NCBI GenBank assembly: GCA_028554795.2
Contig: CM068830.1
Location: 48,188,227-48,252,226, forward strand
Direction of reading: 5' to 3'
Source: Sinohyriopsis cumingii
Taxonomy: Eukaryota > Mollusca > Bivalvia > Unionida > Unionidae
DNA length: 64,000 bases
A program made the translations under genes and the position numbers. The notes under the pieces are model-generated. The model was not told the origin of the DNA. It saw only the letters and a list, made by a program, of their open reading frames with translations, and made no database searches. Positions 11,103 to 21,959 of the stretch are shown here, in pieces (position 1 is the stretch's first letter; every line of letters starts with the position of its first letter).

Positions 11103-11524
11103 TAATCGAAAACGTCTAAGTCTCGAACGGTTCTTCTTTTCTTTGCCTTTCTAGCTTTAGACGTGTGAAGTCTGGTGAAAGGGTGTTTTCTTCGTCGTCT
11201 CTTTCTGCCTTGTCCTTGCTGAATGCCTGACTCGGTAGCGTGCAGGGCATTTATAGGTGTTTCTCGTCGGCCCAAAATGTCTTTACCCGATTGCAGCAAG
11301 ACATTCTTGCTTGCTCTCATGAAAGCTTCTTTGGGGTTTTGTTTGTCGGTGATGACATTTTGGAGAAATTCTTTGCCTTGCGTCAATGCCGCATCTTTCA
11401 AGGCGTGCAATCCGCGTGTCACCGTCGGTTTCAAGACTGGGGCCACCGAACGAAAGGCTGATTTCAGCATATCTCCTAAACCGTGACCTCGCTGTCGAGC
11501 AACGCCTCGGTACACTGTATACAT
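11099..11524 (-). CDS. core/pX-pVI-like basic protein, Polinton A
   Basis: This 141-residue frame matches copy B 33215-33631. It has an N-terminal GHGLGDMLKSAFRSVAP amphipathic segment, a middle helix and a strongly basic tail (GRKRRRRKHPF, then KARKAKKRR). By analogy with adenovirus pX/pVI it may bind genome or membranes inside the particle. This is inference from composition and position between the two capsid genes. Confidence 0.6.
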   Translation of the reverse strand: MYTVYRGVARQRGHGLGDMLKSAFRSVAPVLKPTVTRGLHALKDAALTQGKEFLQNVITDKQNPKEAFMRASKNVLLQSGKDILGRRETPINALHATESGIQQGQGRKRRRRKHPFTRLHTSKARKAKKRRTVRDLDVFDY

Positions 11525-11527
11525 AAC

Positions 11528-12439
11528 TTACGACTCGTGAGAGAACCGTTTTCGAAAATGGAGTTTCACCCTGACTTTCCCTTTGGTGAATGGAATATTT
11601 TGTCCCAGATCTCCTTTTATAGCAATGTTGACCGTGTCCAAATACGACTTGCTGACAGGCAAATAATGAGGATGTACAAATTCGAGGTGTACGTGATAAG
11701 TGTTTCCACCTTCCTGGTCACTAGTCGTGGTAGAATCCACTTTGAAAGGAATGACACGCAGTAACGGTACGGAGGTGTGTCCCACCACGTTTTAATCCAC
11801 CACATCGGAGTACACAAAGATCAAATTCAGTCCTTGGTTCAGTTCTACAGGGAATCGAAAAAACTTGTAAAATTCCGTATTGCTGTTGATCGTCGGTTTA
11901 AAATTTGGAGCCATTTTTGTGTCTCCACCTAAAATATCAAACAAGTCACGATTAAAACTGATGGACAACGTTTGGGTATCCTGAAATTTCATCAGTAAGC
12001 GACAAGCCACTTTATGCTACTCCAGGGTGACACTTTTTTGATTCTGTTCAGCGCTTTGCCAAAGGCTAACTCGAACCTGTAAGCAATGGTATCCACCAAA
12101 TGTTGGCCACTAAAATAAAACCCTGACGAATTTTCAAGGTGTAGATACTGAAGGGTGAATTGTTGGATGATCTTACATCCCCTAAAAACCCGATTTCATT
12201 CATGGTTTGTTGCAATTGTTCGTTCATGATTTCGACCTCAAAAGTGTTTTGCTTTTCAGTGATGTTTTGGATTTGTGTAGGGTGAATCATTTCCACTAAA
12301 GCCACTTCCCAATGGACTTGTGATCTAATTGGATGGCCTGAGGTAATTTCGCCGTGTAACAGCACAACGTGTTGTTGGGAAACAACTCCATGGAACTGTC
12401 ACTGGGTAAGGTTAAGCAAAATTGGTTTTGGTGACTCAT
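11528..12439 (-). pseudogene. minor capsid (penton-like) protein, Polinton A, broken
   Basis: Homologous to the whole copy B minor capsid gene at 33639-34577, including WEVALVEMIHPTQ near the start and FVHPHYLPVSKSYLDTV near the end. The copy has several breaks. Role in the family: single jelly-roll protein of the capsid vertices. Confidence 0.75.
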
Positions 12440-12853
12440 AATTCCAGAGTTCTGTGACTGTCCGAGGGGTTACTGGACGTCAGAGGCGTGTCTCCGCCCA
12501 AAATAGGGTTGTTGTTGTTGTTGTTGTTGTTGGAGTGGTGACTGACACTGGCACTGGGCACAAGGTTCTCGTTGTTTCCGTTGGAAGAGAATTTCAGGGA
12601 GGGATTGGGAAGCAGGTAACCGATGCAGCTGCTTAAAAAAATGGTCCACAATTGTTTGTCTCCTTGTTGCAAACTCAAATTGGCGATGGCTGCCCCGATG
12701 ACACAATACACCACAAAGATTTGGCAGAAAAAGACGATTTGCGTTTTAGGCACACGTTCTCCACACCACACCCACAAGGGTTGTTTTTGTAAATCTTACA
12801 GAGAAGAACTGGGTGAAGGAGTGGTCGTCGTAGCTGCGTCTGTGTGAAAGGGC
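12436..12853 (-). pseudogene. two-span membrane protein, Polinton A, broken
   Basis: It matches copy B 34574-34984. Two hydrophobic segments (FFCQIFVVYCVIGAAIANL and LWTIFLSSCIGYLL) lie in the middle, between a Ser/Thr-rich N-terminus and a polar tail with an Asn/Gln repeat. Function unknown. The copy looks broken near its start. Confidence 0.55.
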
Positions 12854-12865
12854 ATGATGGTCACT

Positions 12866-13850
12866 TCTTTTTATAGTCGATGACTTGCGAAGTGTCGATC
12901 CAAGAATCAAAACTGGGTGGATATCCTTTCCAACGTACTTTGACTTCTTTGACACGTCGTTTGCCCACTTCTCCATTCATGTCTTCCAATTTATAGACGG
13001 CAGGATGACGGCCATGCACTCGTTCAGTGACACGAAACAATTCGGTAGTCCAGTTAGGTAAGTAACCTTTGTCGAAAGTGCGTTTGGTTTAGCCAATGCG
13101 TACCCAATCTCCTACGGCCAACACTCCACCTTTCTTGGGGACAGCCCTCGTCGGGGACGTACCAAACAGGCGCTCAAACACCAGCACTTCGTTTTCGGGA
13201 GTCACTTCTTGCGGGGCACGTCCGATGCTTCGATGGTAAGATTGGTTGTACGCTTGCACCAGGTGCGGTAAGATGTCGATGTACTTCAGAGTGTGGTGAT
13301 GCGTAAAATATTTCCACATGCGTTCTTTCAAAGTGCGTTGAAAACGTTCCACGATGCTGGCTTTGGTTTCAGGATTCTCTTCACGTTTCTTTAATTCTTT
13401 TTGGAAAGCTTGGTTTAGAAATTCGGTACCTTTGTCTGTTTGCCATCGAAGAGGGTGACGACCGCATTGTTTCAACACTCGTTGCAGGGCTCGCACTAAC
13501 TCACTGCTCGATTTGGAAGTCAAGGGTACGACCCAGGCAAATTTGGAAAAGACGTCGATGACACAAAAGAAATATTTCTAGCCACGATTGTAGCTGGCCA
13601 AATTAGAGACATCGGCTAAATCGGCTTGCCATTGATGATCGATGCCTTCCACTCGGGTGCGACGTCTGGAAAACTTGCGTCGAATGGGTTTGTGTAACGT
13701 GTAAGTAGCTTGTTCTTGTAACCATCGTTGCACTTGAGGTAAACGGAGACTTTTCAATCGAGTTTTGGCAGCACGATACAATTTTTGAACTCCTGAGTAA
13801 CCTGCAGGATGGGAGGGATTGTAGTAAATGCTGGCTAACACTTTTTCCAT
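12866..13850 (-). pseudogene. retroviral-type integrase, Polinton A, broken
   Basis: Homologous to copy B 34990-36099. The zinc-like N-terminal region, the DDE core (WQADL, WQTDKGTEF, ASIVERF) and traces of the chromodomain end are recognisable. The gene is broken in several places, so this copy is unlikely to supply integrase. Confidence 0.8.
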
Positions 13851-13878
13851 TTTTTTTTGTTTGTTAATACTACACCCA

Positions 13879-14478
13879 CTATGTGAGGATACTACTCTTT
13901 TTCTGTTGGGGTATTTTCTTGGATTGCAATGCTTTGCGCGTGCGACCGGCGATAGGTGTCGCAGAGGAGGATGTCTGAACAGGGGATATCGGTTCTTGTT
14001 TCACTTCTGTCTTCACCTTCTTTTTCTCTTTTGATGAAGAAGGGGTGGTCATCATCTTTTTAATCCATCCAATTCTGGAAGTAGATGGTGTTGTTAACTT
14101 GCGTACATTTTCTGGAGGAGTTTGATACCCTTCTTCTTCTTCTCCTTTTTCTGTCTTGGTCACTGGTAGTGGTAGATGTACTGGTGATGATGCTGGACAT
14201 TTCATCAAGGTCTTAAAATCTTTCAGAGTGGAAAGAGCTGTGTAGTCTGAGGCTTTCTGGTGAAAGAGTTGCAGTCGTTGCAAGAGTTGACCGTACTGTT
14301 GCGATTTTTCTGTTTCGGACAAATCTTGGCGATCCATCAAGGACTGCAATTCGTGTTGTAACTGGGACATCTCACTCAAATGGGGATTGGGAGGTAAATG
14401 CGGGGTCCGCTGTTCTTGCCAACGATGGTATTCCATCCATCGTTTGTAAGGCACTAAAACTAGTTTTCGTCCTTCCAT
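13879..14478 (-). CDS. conserved Polinton protein MEGRKLVLVPY, copy A
   Basis: This 199-residue frame matches copy B 36120-36764. The N-terminus MEGRKLVLVPYKRWMEYH is a signature I associate with an unnamed protein common in animal Polintons. The middle is helical and Gln-rich, and the C-terminal half is Ser/Thr/Lys-rich and probably disordered. Function unknown. Confidence 0.6.
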   Translation of the reverse strand: MEGRKLVLVPYKRWMEYHRWQEQRTPHLPPNPHLSEMSQLQHELQSLMDRQDLSETEKSQQYGQLLQRLQLFHQKASDYTALSTLKDFKTLMKCPASSPVHLPLPVTKTEKGEEEEGYQTPPENVRKLTTPSTSRIGWIKKMMTTPSSSKEKKKVKTEVKQEPISPVQTSSSATPIAGRTRKALQSKKIPQQKKSSILT

Positions 14479-14526
14479 GGGATGTCAGGGGTCAATTCTG
14501 AGATCTTGGGACTCCAGAGGGCCCTT

Positions 14527-14931
14527 TTATCTTGCCCCACCAGTCCTCCCAACACGGTTCCCAAGACTCCTTTCAGTAATGGACCTAGCAAGAGGGGTAA
14601 AATTCCTCCACGTTGGACCAACATATTCTTCTTTTGACGAATGGGAATTTTCTTTTGAACCATTTGGCGATGAACGTGACGATGTTTGCCTATGCAATGT
14701 TTCTGGTGTTTGGACAAAGGGATCGTGCCTTTCAAGACGTTCAAACAACATTCGCACACGGTATCGATGACCTCTTTGGAGGCTGATTGAATGAGGTTTT
14801 TTTCGCAGGGGTGGAGAAGCTTTGGACAGGACAGATAACATGTCCCCATGTTTGACTAAACGTGGAGGCAGTCCTTTCCTTTTCTTTCCTTGGGGTTTAG
14901 AAGAGGAATGTTTTCTGGAGGGTGACATCTT
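14527..14931 (-). pseudogene. basic Polinton protein (CECCLNVLKG), copy A, broken
   Basis: Homologous to copy B 36814-37200. Lys/Arg-rich ends surround a CECCLNVLKGTIPLS segment, and the tail is Gly/Leu-rich and hydrophobic. The copy is broken. Probably a virion or core protein, judged only by composition and neighbours. Confidence 0.55.
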
Positions 14932-15222
14932 TGCTTGTAGGTTCCGGGACATTCACCAAACATACACTAACGTCGATGACTTAACACACGCCCTTTTATC
15001 TTTTTTTTGGACTAACGCTTTGTTATAAAGGTGACAATGTTTTTTCCAAAATCGCCAAGCAATACTCCCCTTTGTTGACGCCTCTTTTTCTTTGAACGAC
15101 TGTATTTTTCTTAGGGTAACGTAGATGTTTGGCTAAGCGCTTTGTCGGATGACGAGTCTGCCTTTGTCTCTTTCTTTTTTGACTTCTTGGAGGTGACATC
15201 TTTTGGAAGTTCACTGATACCC

Positions 15223-16200
15223 CTACTTGGTCACATACCTTTTATATACTGGAACGCGCCGCCACTTATTGTCTTTACGACGTATCAACTTGAGGACAGG
15301 CATGACACGTCGTACAGGGGTACGAAACGGACTAAATCGAGTCAGTTCTTGCTTGGACAAATCCAGTAAACTTTGTAACATGCCCGATCTTTCTTGGACT
15401 TTGATTTTGGGAGAAGGTACTTTGTGATCAGCGGCCACTGCCACAATTGGAGGGTCCTGCAACTGGGGAAGTTCTTGGGATCATCAACGGAGAAGTTCTT
15501 GGAGTAATCAAAGTCTCCAAGTACTTTTCAGTTCTTGGTGTCATCAACGGAGAAGTGAATGAACCTGAGGCTACCGGAGACGCAGTCGTAGTTTGCGAGT
15601 GTAAGGATGCATCCTGGCTGAAGTGCCTCTCTTGCGACTAGTTTTCTTCTGTGGACTTTTCTTTTCTGGGGACTTTTTCTCTGCTTCTTTTTCTGGGGAC
15701 TTTTCTTTTTCTGGGGTGGTGACTGGTAAGAGGAGGGTCCCGCCACTGGAGAAGTTCTTGGAGACACGGGACTCCTTGGGGACCTGGTCTTGACACCGTG
15801 GCTCTTTTTCTTCTTCTTGGAGCTTCGTTTTACTTTTTTCTTGGGGAGAAGTTTGGGAGCATTAGGATCTCATCTTAAGAGAGAGCGAATGATGACCCTC
15901 CTAGAGTACCGCTCCCTCCAGGTTTCAAAATGATTTGTTTTTTGGTTTGAGTGTCGATGCGGGGATCGGCCAGTTGGGTCAAAGCGACTTTGTTTCGGTC
16001 AAAAAAGCGTTTGGTTTGATGAAGAATCTGAATGATCCCTTTAAGTAATTGACGTGCTGTCACCGTGAACCATCGTAAGACTTCTTTGAGACTAGCTTCT
16101 AAGACACGAGCCCGTATTTGTGGATTTTTTTTCTCGACTGATGCCATACAAGGCACGAATCAATTTGACGGGAAGATGCGACTGAAGGGACGTCCTGTTC
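15223..16200 (-). pseudogene. large basic core-like protein, Polinton A, broken
   Basis: Homologous to copy B 37259-38218. The conserved first part includes PVKLIRALYGIS and DPRIDTQTKKQIIL, followed by repeats of the SPQKKK type. It probably binds DNA in the particle. The copy is broken in several places, and an additional small frame near 15023-15214 is part of the same decayed stretch. Confidence 0.6.
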
Positions 16201-16258
16201 AAAACTGTGTGAGACGAAAAGTGTTTGAGGTTTTTATAGATTTTTTTTTGGAGTAAAA

Positions 16259-16987
16259 TTAAGTCGAGGACGGAGACGTGTACAGGACAGGTCCTCCGTC
16301 TTGGCACCAGTGGTGAAACAATTGGGTACGAAATCGCAAATCATCGGGGGTCGTAGGTTTCAAATCGACGAGTAAATAGGCGTGTGGAGTTTGAGTGGCA
16401 TCGTCGTACGCCTGAGTCAGCCAAGGCGTTCCTAACTGTTTGGCTAAGACTTGCACTTGCGATTTATCTCGAGGGCTTTTAAACAAGACCACGTAATTCG
16501 CATTGAGACTAATGGTGCGATGGGCTTTACTTTGTTGAAACAAATTTTGAGTGATATAAACGACACTGGCATTACGATGATGCCCTTTGCGCGTAAACCA
16601 CAGTTTAATTTCTTCTTCGTCTTCTCCTAACATGTCGTCGAAAATGACCAAATGGGTTTGACGGGAGGCAGAGACGATTCCGTCGTCTTCTTTAGAAATG
16701 CCTTCCACAAACACGATGGAATCGCCTTGACTTTCTCGCAAGAGGCTGTACGCCGATTGCCACTCTTTGTAACACCACACGATCCGTTGAGGTCGTCGAT
16801 CGATCAAATGATGTTTATGTTCGATCAAACGTTTGACGAATTCGGTTTTGCCTGAACCGCTAGGTCCAGCAATGAGCATGTTAAAGGGATGGCGAAGATA
16901 CAAAGCCTCCCAACTGGCACGATCTAAGTGTTCGTCGATGACTTTGACAGTAGAGGAAGAGGGAGTAGAGACAGCAGAGGTAGCCAT
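16259..16987 (-). CDS. FtsK/HerA-type genome packaging ATPase, Polinton A
   Basis: The frame from MATSAVSTPSSS is about 242 residues and nearly the same as copy B. The Walker A motif is GPSGSGKTEF, the Walker B is HLVIFDDML, and the sensor-like region is ASVVYITQNLFQQ. It would drive DNA into capsids. The frame reads as whole although the element is broken. Confidence 0.85.
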   Translation of the reverse strand: MATSAVSTPSSSTVKVIDEHLDRASWEALYLRHPFNMLIAGPSGSGKTEFVKRLIEHKHHLIDRRPQRIVWCYKEWQSAYSLLRESQGDSIVFVEGISKEDDGIVSASRQTHLVIFDDMLGEDEEEIKLWFTRKGHHRNASVVYITQNLFQQSKAHRTISLNANYVVLFKSPRDKSQVQVLAKQLGTPWLTQAYDDATQTPHAYLLVDLKPTTPDDLRFRTQLFHHWCQDGGPVLYTSPSST

Positions 16988-17071
16988 AGTGTTAGGAATG
17001 TCACTTGTGACACGAAAAACAAACAAAACAAGAGTTTTTATACTTTTTTCAGGACACGTTTATTGAATGTT

Positions 17072-17797
17072 TTAAACATGAATACGAAAGACAAAAATAC
17101 ATAAAAGCCAAAGGCTTAAGTACAACGATAAAAGGCACATGAAAACTATCAACGTGGAGTAAACACAAGTGTCTGTACAACATGTTTTGGGTAATGTTCT
17201 AACCAGTTCTATAGGGGGTAAGGTCACACAAGTGTCCTCCCGAAAGGGTCTTTCAATCATGTCCACGACAGTCCTGTCCTGAGTGACGGGTTCTCCTTCT
17301 TCTGGCACTGTCACTAATACAGGTTGAAAAGTAACTTTTTTTCTTGAACAACTCTCGTGCATACTGGGCCACTTCTTGGGTCCATGCCTCAAATTCCCAT
17401 TTTTTCCAGTCACGGACATCTGTCCAGTGGGGGTGTAAGTCACAAGGTACACACACATCGTCATACACGTCTTCGGTAGCTAAAAGTTGACGAATCTTTT
17501 TTTCCCGTACAGGTCGAGAAGTATCCAGATGAAAACGCAAGGCTTTGAGCAAAAGGAGTTTTTCGTGACCATTTAAGGCCATTTGGGTGGTAAGTACTGA
17601 TCGCAAAGAGTCCACAAGGAATCCGCTGGTAAACGAAATCCCAGAAAACAAGTCACTAAGACACACACCACTTGTCGACCCAAATTGAACGGAAACAGTT
17701 CTTGTAATAATTGATGGTAATGATCCAGGATTTGAATATGGTCATTGAGTTCCTTCCACGGAATCTGTTCAATCACTTGTGACATAAGCCGTGGCAT
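17072..17797 (-). CDS. three small overlapping frames incl. a membrane protein, Polinton A
   Basis: The same three-part arrangement as copy B 39103-39831 is kept. It has a frame starting MALNGHEKLLLLKALRFHLD, an overlapping one starting MHESCSRKKVTFQPVL that ends in a long hydrophobic segment (LLSLYLSLWLLCIFVF), and an upstream 74-residue frame starting MPRLMSQ. Keeping the overlap in both copies argues that at least the two main frames are used. Function unknown. Confidence 0.5.
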
Positions 17798-17801
17798 GGA
17801 T

Positions 17802-18260
17802 TCATGATTTTATAGTCTCTTTATTTCGGAAGCAATAAAGGTACTTTCTAACTTGAGATCTTCGTTCTCCAATGGGGAATCTAAATCTTGCATACTGTAA
17901 CCTACACTTCAGAGTTCGTTTAGAAGTTTCCTCTTCCGCTAAGCAGATTCCACGTAAATTATGTTGGTAATCCTTTAACTCGTCTTCCTCAATGCGTAGC
18001 TCTAGGTGAATCTCGAAGTAACCAAAATTATGAACATTTCGTTCATTCACTAACTCAAAGTGTTGAACATGGTCTGACCACTGAAACAATTTCTGACGAA
18101 TCAGTCCTCTTATACCATTCAGGTACCAGTGGTTAAACATCTGGTGACGTAACGGATGCAATTGATCTTTACGTTTGACTTGTATTTTGACCAGTTCTCG
18201 GTAAATGCGTTCTCTCAACACCACAGGCAATCCCAAAATGTTCTCTTGTAAAATATCCAT
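17802..18260 (-). CDS. F-box-like family protein 1, Polinton A
   Basis: It starts MDILQENILGLPVVLRERIY, the family signature LPxELRERIYRELVKIQVK, and continues with HPLRHQMFNHWYLNGIRGLI as in copy B 39881-40303. The motif resembles the LPxEL helix of F-box proteins, which recruit substrates to SCF ubiquitin ligases. That link is tentative. Confidence 0.5.
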   Translation of the reverse strand: MDILQENILGLPVVLRERIYRELVKIQVKRKDQLHPLRHQMFNHWYLNGIRGLIRQKLFQWSDHVQHFELVNERNVHNFGYFEIHLELRIEEDELKDYQHNLRGICLAEEETSKRTLKCRLQYARFRFPIGERRSQVRKYLYCFRNKETIKS

Positions 18261-18495
18261 AAGTATATACACTGTTTTTGGAATCACTGGGTGGTGGCCT
18301 ATAGCCTCGTTTACCTTTGTGACTGATGTAATATCCACTCACAATCAGTCTTCTTATACTTTGGAAAAGAACATAATTTAAAAACGGTTGAATGACTTTG
18401 CGTTTGCGTTTCACTTGAATTTTGACCAGTTCTCGGTAAATCCTTTCTCTCAACTCCACAGGCAAGCCACGAATGTTCTCTAGCAAAGCATCCAT
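18169..18495 (-). CDS. F-box-like family protein 2, Polinton A
   Basis: It starts MDALLENIRGLPVELRERIY and continues with VKRKRKVIQPFLNYVLFQS, matching copy B 40266-40538. The second half differs from family member 1. Two near-identical leaders in tandem show gene duplication within the element. Confidence 0.5.
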   Translation of the reverse strand: MDALLENIRGLPVELRERIYRELVKIQVKRKRKVIQPFLNYVLFQSIRRLIVSGYYISHKGKRGYRPPPSDSKNSVYTYGYFTREHFGIACGVERTHLPRTGQNTSQT

Positions 18496-18506
18496 TAATA
18501 GGTCAG

Positions 18507-18904
18507 TCAGTACAATTCACAATCTTCTCCTAGAGCAAAAGTAATCCACATAGTGAGTAATTTCTGACCACTGCCATTCAGGGTAACGTCCAAGAATCTC
18601 ATTGAACTCTTTTGATGTAAACGGTCTAGAGTGATATAATAGGTTGAATGCACACTTGACCCAGAGAAATCTAACCATTGATTAATTTTTTTCACTTTCC
18701 TCTTGTGAATTTCTCGGCATAAAAGTTCTACAGTTACTCATTGAGATTCACTCTGGCAAGCCCCTGCCAAACTTCCTTGCAAATCTTCTCTTGCAGTTCT
18801 TTAGGTAATGATTCAATATCGTTTTTGAAATGGAGTTTAAATACTGGTCTCGGTGATGTCCAACATTTGACTCCTAACCAATCTGGTTTCTTCTTCAACG
18901 ACAT
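18507..18904 (-). pseudogene. F-box-like family remnant 3, Polinton A, broken
   Basis: This third position contains a small frame starting MSLKKKPDWLGVKCW that carries SLPKELQEKICKEVW, a more distant form of the same LPxEL signature. A further decayed stretch follows. It is not a simple match to the third family gene of copy B. Broken. Confidence 0.4.
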
Positions 18905-18915
18905 GGTAAGTTACT

Positions 18916-19590
18916 TCAATGTCTCGGTCCCACTAAGGGTAAGTAATGACAATTCGGTGACCATCGAGCATGTTCTAGGTAGGCCGAGTCTTTTGGTTCC
19001 CAGTGGTGAAGTGACACACCGCAACTGAAGCACTTGACTTTATCCCCTTCGCTCAAGTAGAAAAATCCGGCTCTGGCTAATTCTTCGGGGGTCGGTCCTC
19101 CCAGATACTTAGACCATTTTCCTTTGAACGATTGAAGACGATTTTCAAAGTCGCAGTATTCCGACAAACGCACAGGAAACGAATATTCGTCTTTCACAGG
19201 TTCGTTTCGATGAGGGTTGGGTGACATGGACAGGAGTTTGCTCAGGGCTGGATGACATCCGTAGGGAGGTAGACGTGAAGGTGGACATCCACATTTAAAA
19301 CGAAACCCAGTAAAGTGTCCAAGAGGACGAGCGGCATCGCTTTCGCATCCCTCAGGTTTGACACGCACAGCATCACTTTCCATGATAGGGGTAGTGACAC
19401 TAAAGTTCCCATGATGCTTTACGGCATCGCTAAGGTCACAGCGTACAGCATCGTTCCCATCGCAAGGCTCACAATCGCATTCCACTTCAGAAGCCCCAAA
19501 CTTGAATTGTGCCTGTCTGAACTTGTTTTGTGTTTCTCTGAAAGTATTCATCTTGTTCGCTTGGTCCTGGTAGTTACAATGAACTATCAA
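18916..19590 (-). CDS. BIR-domain (IAP-like) protein, Polinton A
   Basis: This 224-residue protein has one C-terminal baculovirus-IAP-repeat. Landmarks are RLSEYCDFENRLQSFKGKW, then GFFYLSEGDKVKCFSCG, HHWEP, and EHARWSPNC, giving the Cys-x2-Cys...His...Cys zinc site. There is no RING domain. The N-terminal half has Asp-Ala-Val repeats and Cys pairs. BIR proteins of viruses block host apoptosis or innate signalling. It is close to the copy B protein at 41035-41778. Confidence 0.75.
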   Translation of the reverse strand: MIVHCNYQDQANKMNTFRETQNKFRQAQFKFGASEVECDCEPCDGNDAVRCDLSDAVKHHGNFSVTTPIMESDAVRVKPEGCESDAARPLGHFTGFRFKCGCPPSRLPPYGCHPALSKLLSMSPNPHRNEPVKDEYSFPVRLSEYCDFENRLQSFKGKWSKYLGGPTPEELARAGFFYLSEGDKVKCFSCGVSLHHWEPKDSAYLEHARWSPNCHYLPLVGPRH

Positions 19591-20666
19591 TCTTGCCTAG
19601 GATTCCTTTTTATATACAGACCAATACCGACGTGTCCATACGGTAAGGTGAAATGATTGGGAAGTCGCACTCGCTTCTGGTACACGATTTGATAGACTTT
19701 TTCCAAGGGTCGACTGACGATGTGGTGAGTGGGTAAACGTACAATTTTGTTGGGCTGATAGGTGGTCACTTTAAAGTGTTCATCTTTTCTAGACTGCAAG
19801 GCTTCTTTCAATACGCCAAAGTTCACCATTCGACTGGTACGATAATTCAGAGTCAATCCTTTCACTTTACACTTCGTGTGCACTTCTCCTTGTTTGTCCC
19901 GGTATTCGTAGCCCTAATTTTTAGGACCGCCACTGACGAAACTTAGAATCTTGTCTTTCCATTCTACCGTGTCGTTCTTGTCGGCATAGGTTCGTCCCAC
20001 CACGATGGCTTGGGCTAAAAACATGTGGTCTTGAAAATTGTTAATTTGGACGAGACTTGTTTTGATAATGCGAAGGTTGTTGACCAATAAGGTCTTTCTG
20101 CGTTGTCCGGTCCCTTGAGGAGGAGAGACGTGGGTCATGTCCAGTGTGGCTTTTCCATCGGTGATGTGAAACTGATCATTGGATTGTTGAATCTTGTCCA
20201 TGACTTTGGAAGCGGTCAATTCTGCAGGGCTGCTAAACTCGATCCAAACAGGGGATTTCAAGCCGTCGTGTTGTATGGAAAGTCTCAAGCGATCGTCTTC
20301 TTTGGCCTGACATTGTCGCTTGAGTGTGGTGAGCAAAGAATCCCACATGTCGGTGATGAACCCTTCTGCTTTCTGTAACGGTACTTCGGACTTGAAATCT
20401 TTAAACTTCACCGTGTATTTGTAAACCGTCGTTCTAAATTTTCTAGAGGGACGCTTTTCCGTCTCTCGAATGTCATAGTACTTTTCAGGGTTGACTAAGG
20501 GTGGTGAACTTTGTTCAGAGGGTTTGGATTCTGGTTCACTCATGTCCTCTTCAAAATCACTGGCATGAATTTGTGCCAAGACTTCAGCCCTGGTACGAGG
20601 CGATAGATCACGTTTCTGCCTCTTACTTTCTTCTTCTTTCTTTTCAAATGAATTGGATCGTTTCAT
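19587..20666 (-). pseudogene. partial protein-primed DNA polymerase B gene, Polinton A, broken
   Basis: Both end regions match the copy B polymerase, but the gene is much shorter than copy B's and is broken. It cannot be a working polymerase. The upstream divergent promoter shared with the plus-strand CCHC gene is still recognisable near 20690-20760. Confidence 0.8.
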
Positions 20667-20793
20667 CTTGATAGCAAATAGTCAAATGACTAAAGTTTAA
20701 ACACCATGGACTAATTTATAGTCATGGCAGACCAGCGTATATAAAGGGTATTGTCTTGTCCTTTCACTATTCATTTCACTCTCAAACCGAGCA

Positions 20794-20920
20794 CAATGAT
20801 GGAAGAGACTACCCAGATCGAACGTTTCATCAGAGCTTTGCGAGGGGTCATTAGAAAATTCTCTTCAGACCAGCCAAGGGACTACTCTCCTTCCTTCCTG
20901 AAAAGGGCCTTTTTTGTGTA
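20794..20920 (+). pseudogene. remnant of CCHC zinc-knuckle gene, Polinton A, broken
   Basis: Only the region equivalent to the start of the copy B gene at 46011-46484 remains (MEETTQIERFIRALRGV). It abuts the partial stem-loop next to gene R1. Broken. Confidence 0.55.
20898..20912 (-). terminator. remnant histone-type stem-loop after gene R1 (copy A)
   Basis: The minus strand reads AAAGGCCCTTTTCAGG, most of the stem-loop found at 46737-46752 in copy B, just past the R1 stop. Confidence 0.45.
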
Positions 20921-20929
20921 GGGGTGAGA

Positions 20930-21502
20930 TTAAGCAATCAACTTTAACTGTCTTAAGCCTTTGCCACGGCCAAGGCCTACTTCTGGACTGCGTACTGTTG
21001 ATGATGACGATTTGGTTGAAATCACTAAGGGTGGCACGGTAGGCTTAGTCACAGGGTTGGAGTGTTTAGCTCGGGAAGGTCGTATTCTCTTCGGTCGTAA
21101 TAAAGAAGTCTGATACATTTGTTTCAGACTTCTTAACTCCGCTAAAATGTCTAACAGTACCGTGACCGTTTGATTTTCACACCCTTGTTTCCTTGCTGCT
21201 GCTTCTTCTTGTTGTTGTTTTTTTCTTACCTCTTCTTCTTGCTGCTGTTGCTGTAGGAGAAAAGCTTGTTCCGCTTCCTCTTGCTGTTGTATAAATTTCT
21301 CTAATTCTTCTTTCTGTCACTGTCTAAAATTCTCCACGTGCGGTAATGAAGGAGAAGGTGACGAAGGTTCCGAAACAAATTCTTGCAAGGTAAGAAAATC
21401 CACAAAATCCCAATTCACCTCTTCTGAAAGTAAGTCCGGGTTTCCTTGGGTAGTCTCCACGGCTGGTGCACCCCAATTTATCGTTTTCTGAGTTTCCGTC
21501 AT
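20930..21502 (-). pseudogene. end-gene R1, Gln-rich coiled-coil protein, Polinton A, broken
   Basis: Homologous to copy B 46780-47352, from MTETQKTI through LLSEEVNWDFVDFL, a Gln/Glu coiled coil, and the SRPKRIRPSRAKH basic tail. Broken. It shares a divergent promoter with R2. Confidence 0.6.
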
Positions 21503-21722
21503 GTTGAAGAAACTGTCGCATGAATTGACTGCGCACAGGCGCTAGCGAATCTATATAGACCATGTGACGTCACAGACTGCTGTCTTCCGATTGGACGTGG
21601 GCTGACTGAATTTTGTAACGCGTGTTTGGATTGGTCAACGAACTCAATCCGTTTCAATCCTTCCTCTCCCTATAAATAAGTGCAGTTCACTGCATTCCTT
21701 CACCTGTTCTCGGCACCCCAAC
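21503..21722. promoter_or_regulatory. divergent R1/R2 promoter, Polinton A
   Basis: TGACGTCA (21565-21572), two ATTGG (CCAAT) boxes and TATAAATA shortly before the R2 start are all kept in the same order as copy B 47353-47571. A short TAATGAAGG-free spacer separates them. These are typical CRE and CCAAT promoter elements. Confidence 0.55.
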
Positions 21723-21956
21723 ATGTGGACCGACGTACAATCTTCCACGCTTGTGTCTTCGATGATGTTCCGGACGGACATACCAATGTATGTCCGATCC
21801 AACTGGACAGTTGTCCATAGGACAGACACCAGCCTATGGATACGTAAGATCTATGTGGAGCGTCAAGGATGCCTCAAAAGAGTGTTAATCTATGGTCCTG
21901 CAGTTAGGCGCAGCCTAAGGACAAGAAGAAGATGTCACAGATGCCCTTTATGTTAA
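21723..21956 (+). CDS. end-gene R2, small basic protein, Polinton A
   Basis: This 77-residue frame matches copy B 47572-47802. It starts MWTDVQSSTLVSSMMFRTD, has a basic second half (GPAVRRSLRTRRR) and ends CHRCPLC, a short Cys cluster. It reads outward into the right terminal repeat, which provides a histone-type stem-loop at 21980-21995. Function unknown. Confidence 0.6.
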   Translation: MWTDVQSSTLVSSMMFRTDIPMYVRSNWTVVHRTDTSLWIRKIYVERQGCLKRVLIYGPAVRRSLRTRRRCHRCPLC

Positions 21957-21959
21957 GGG

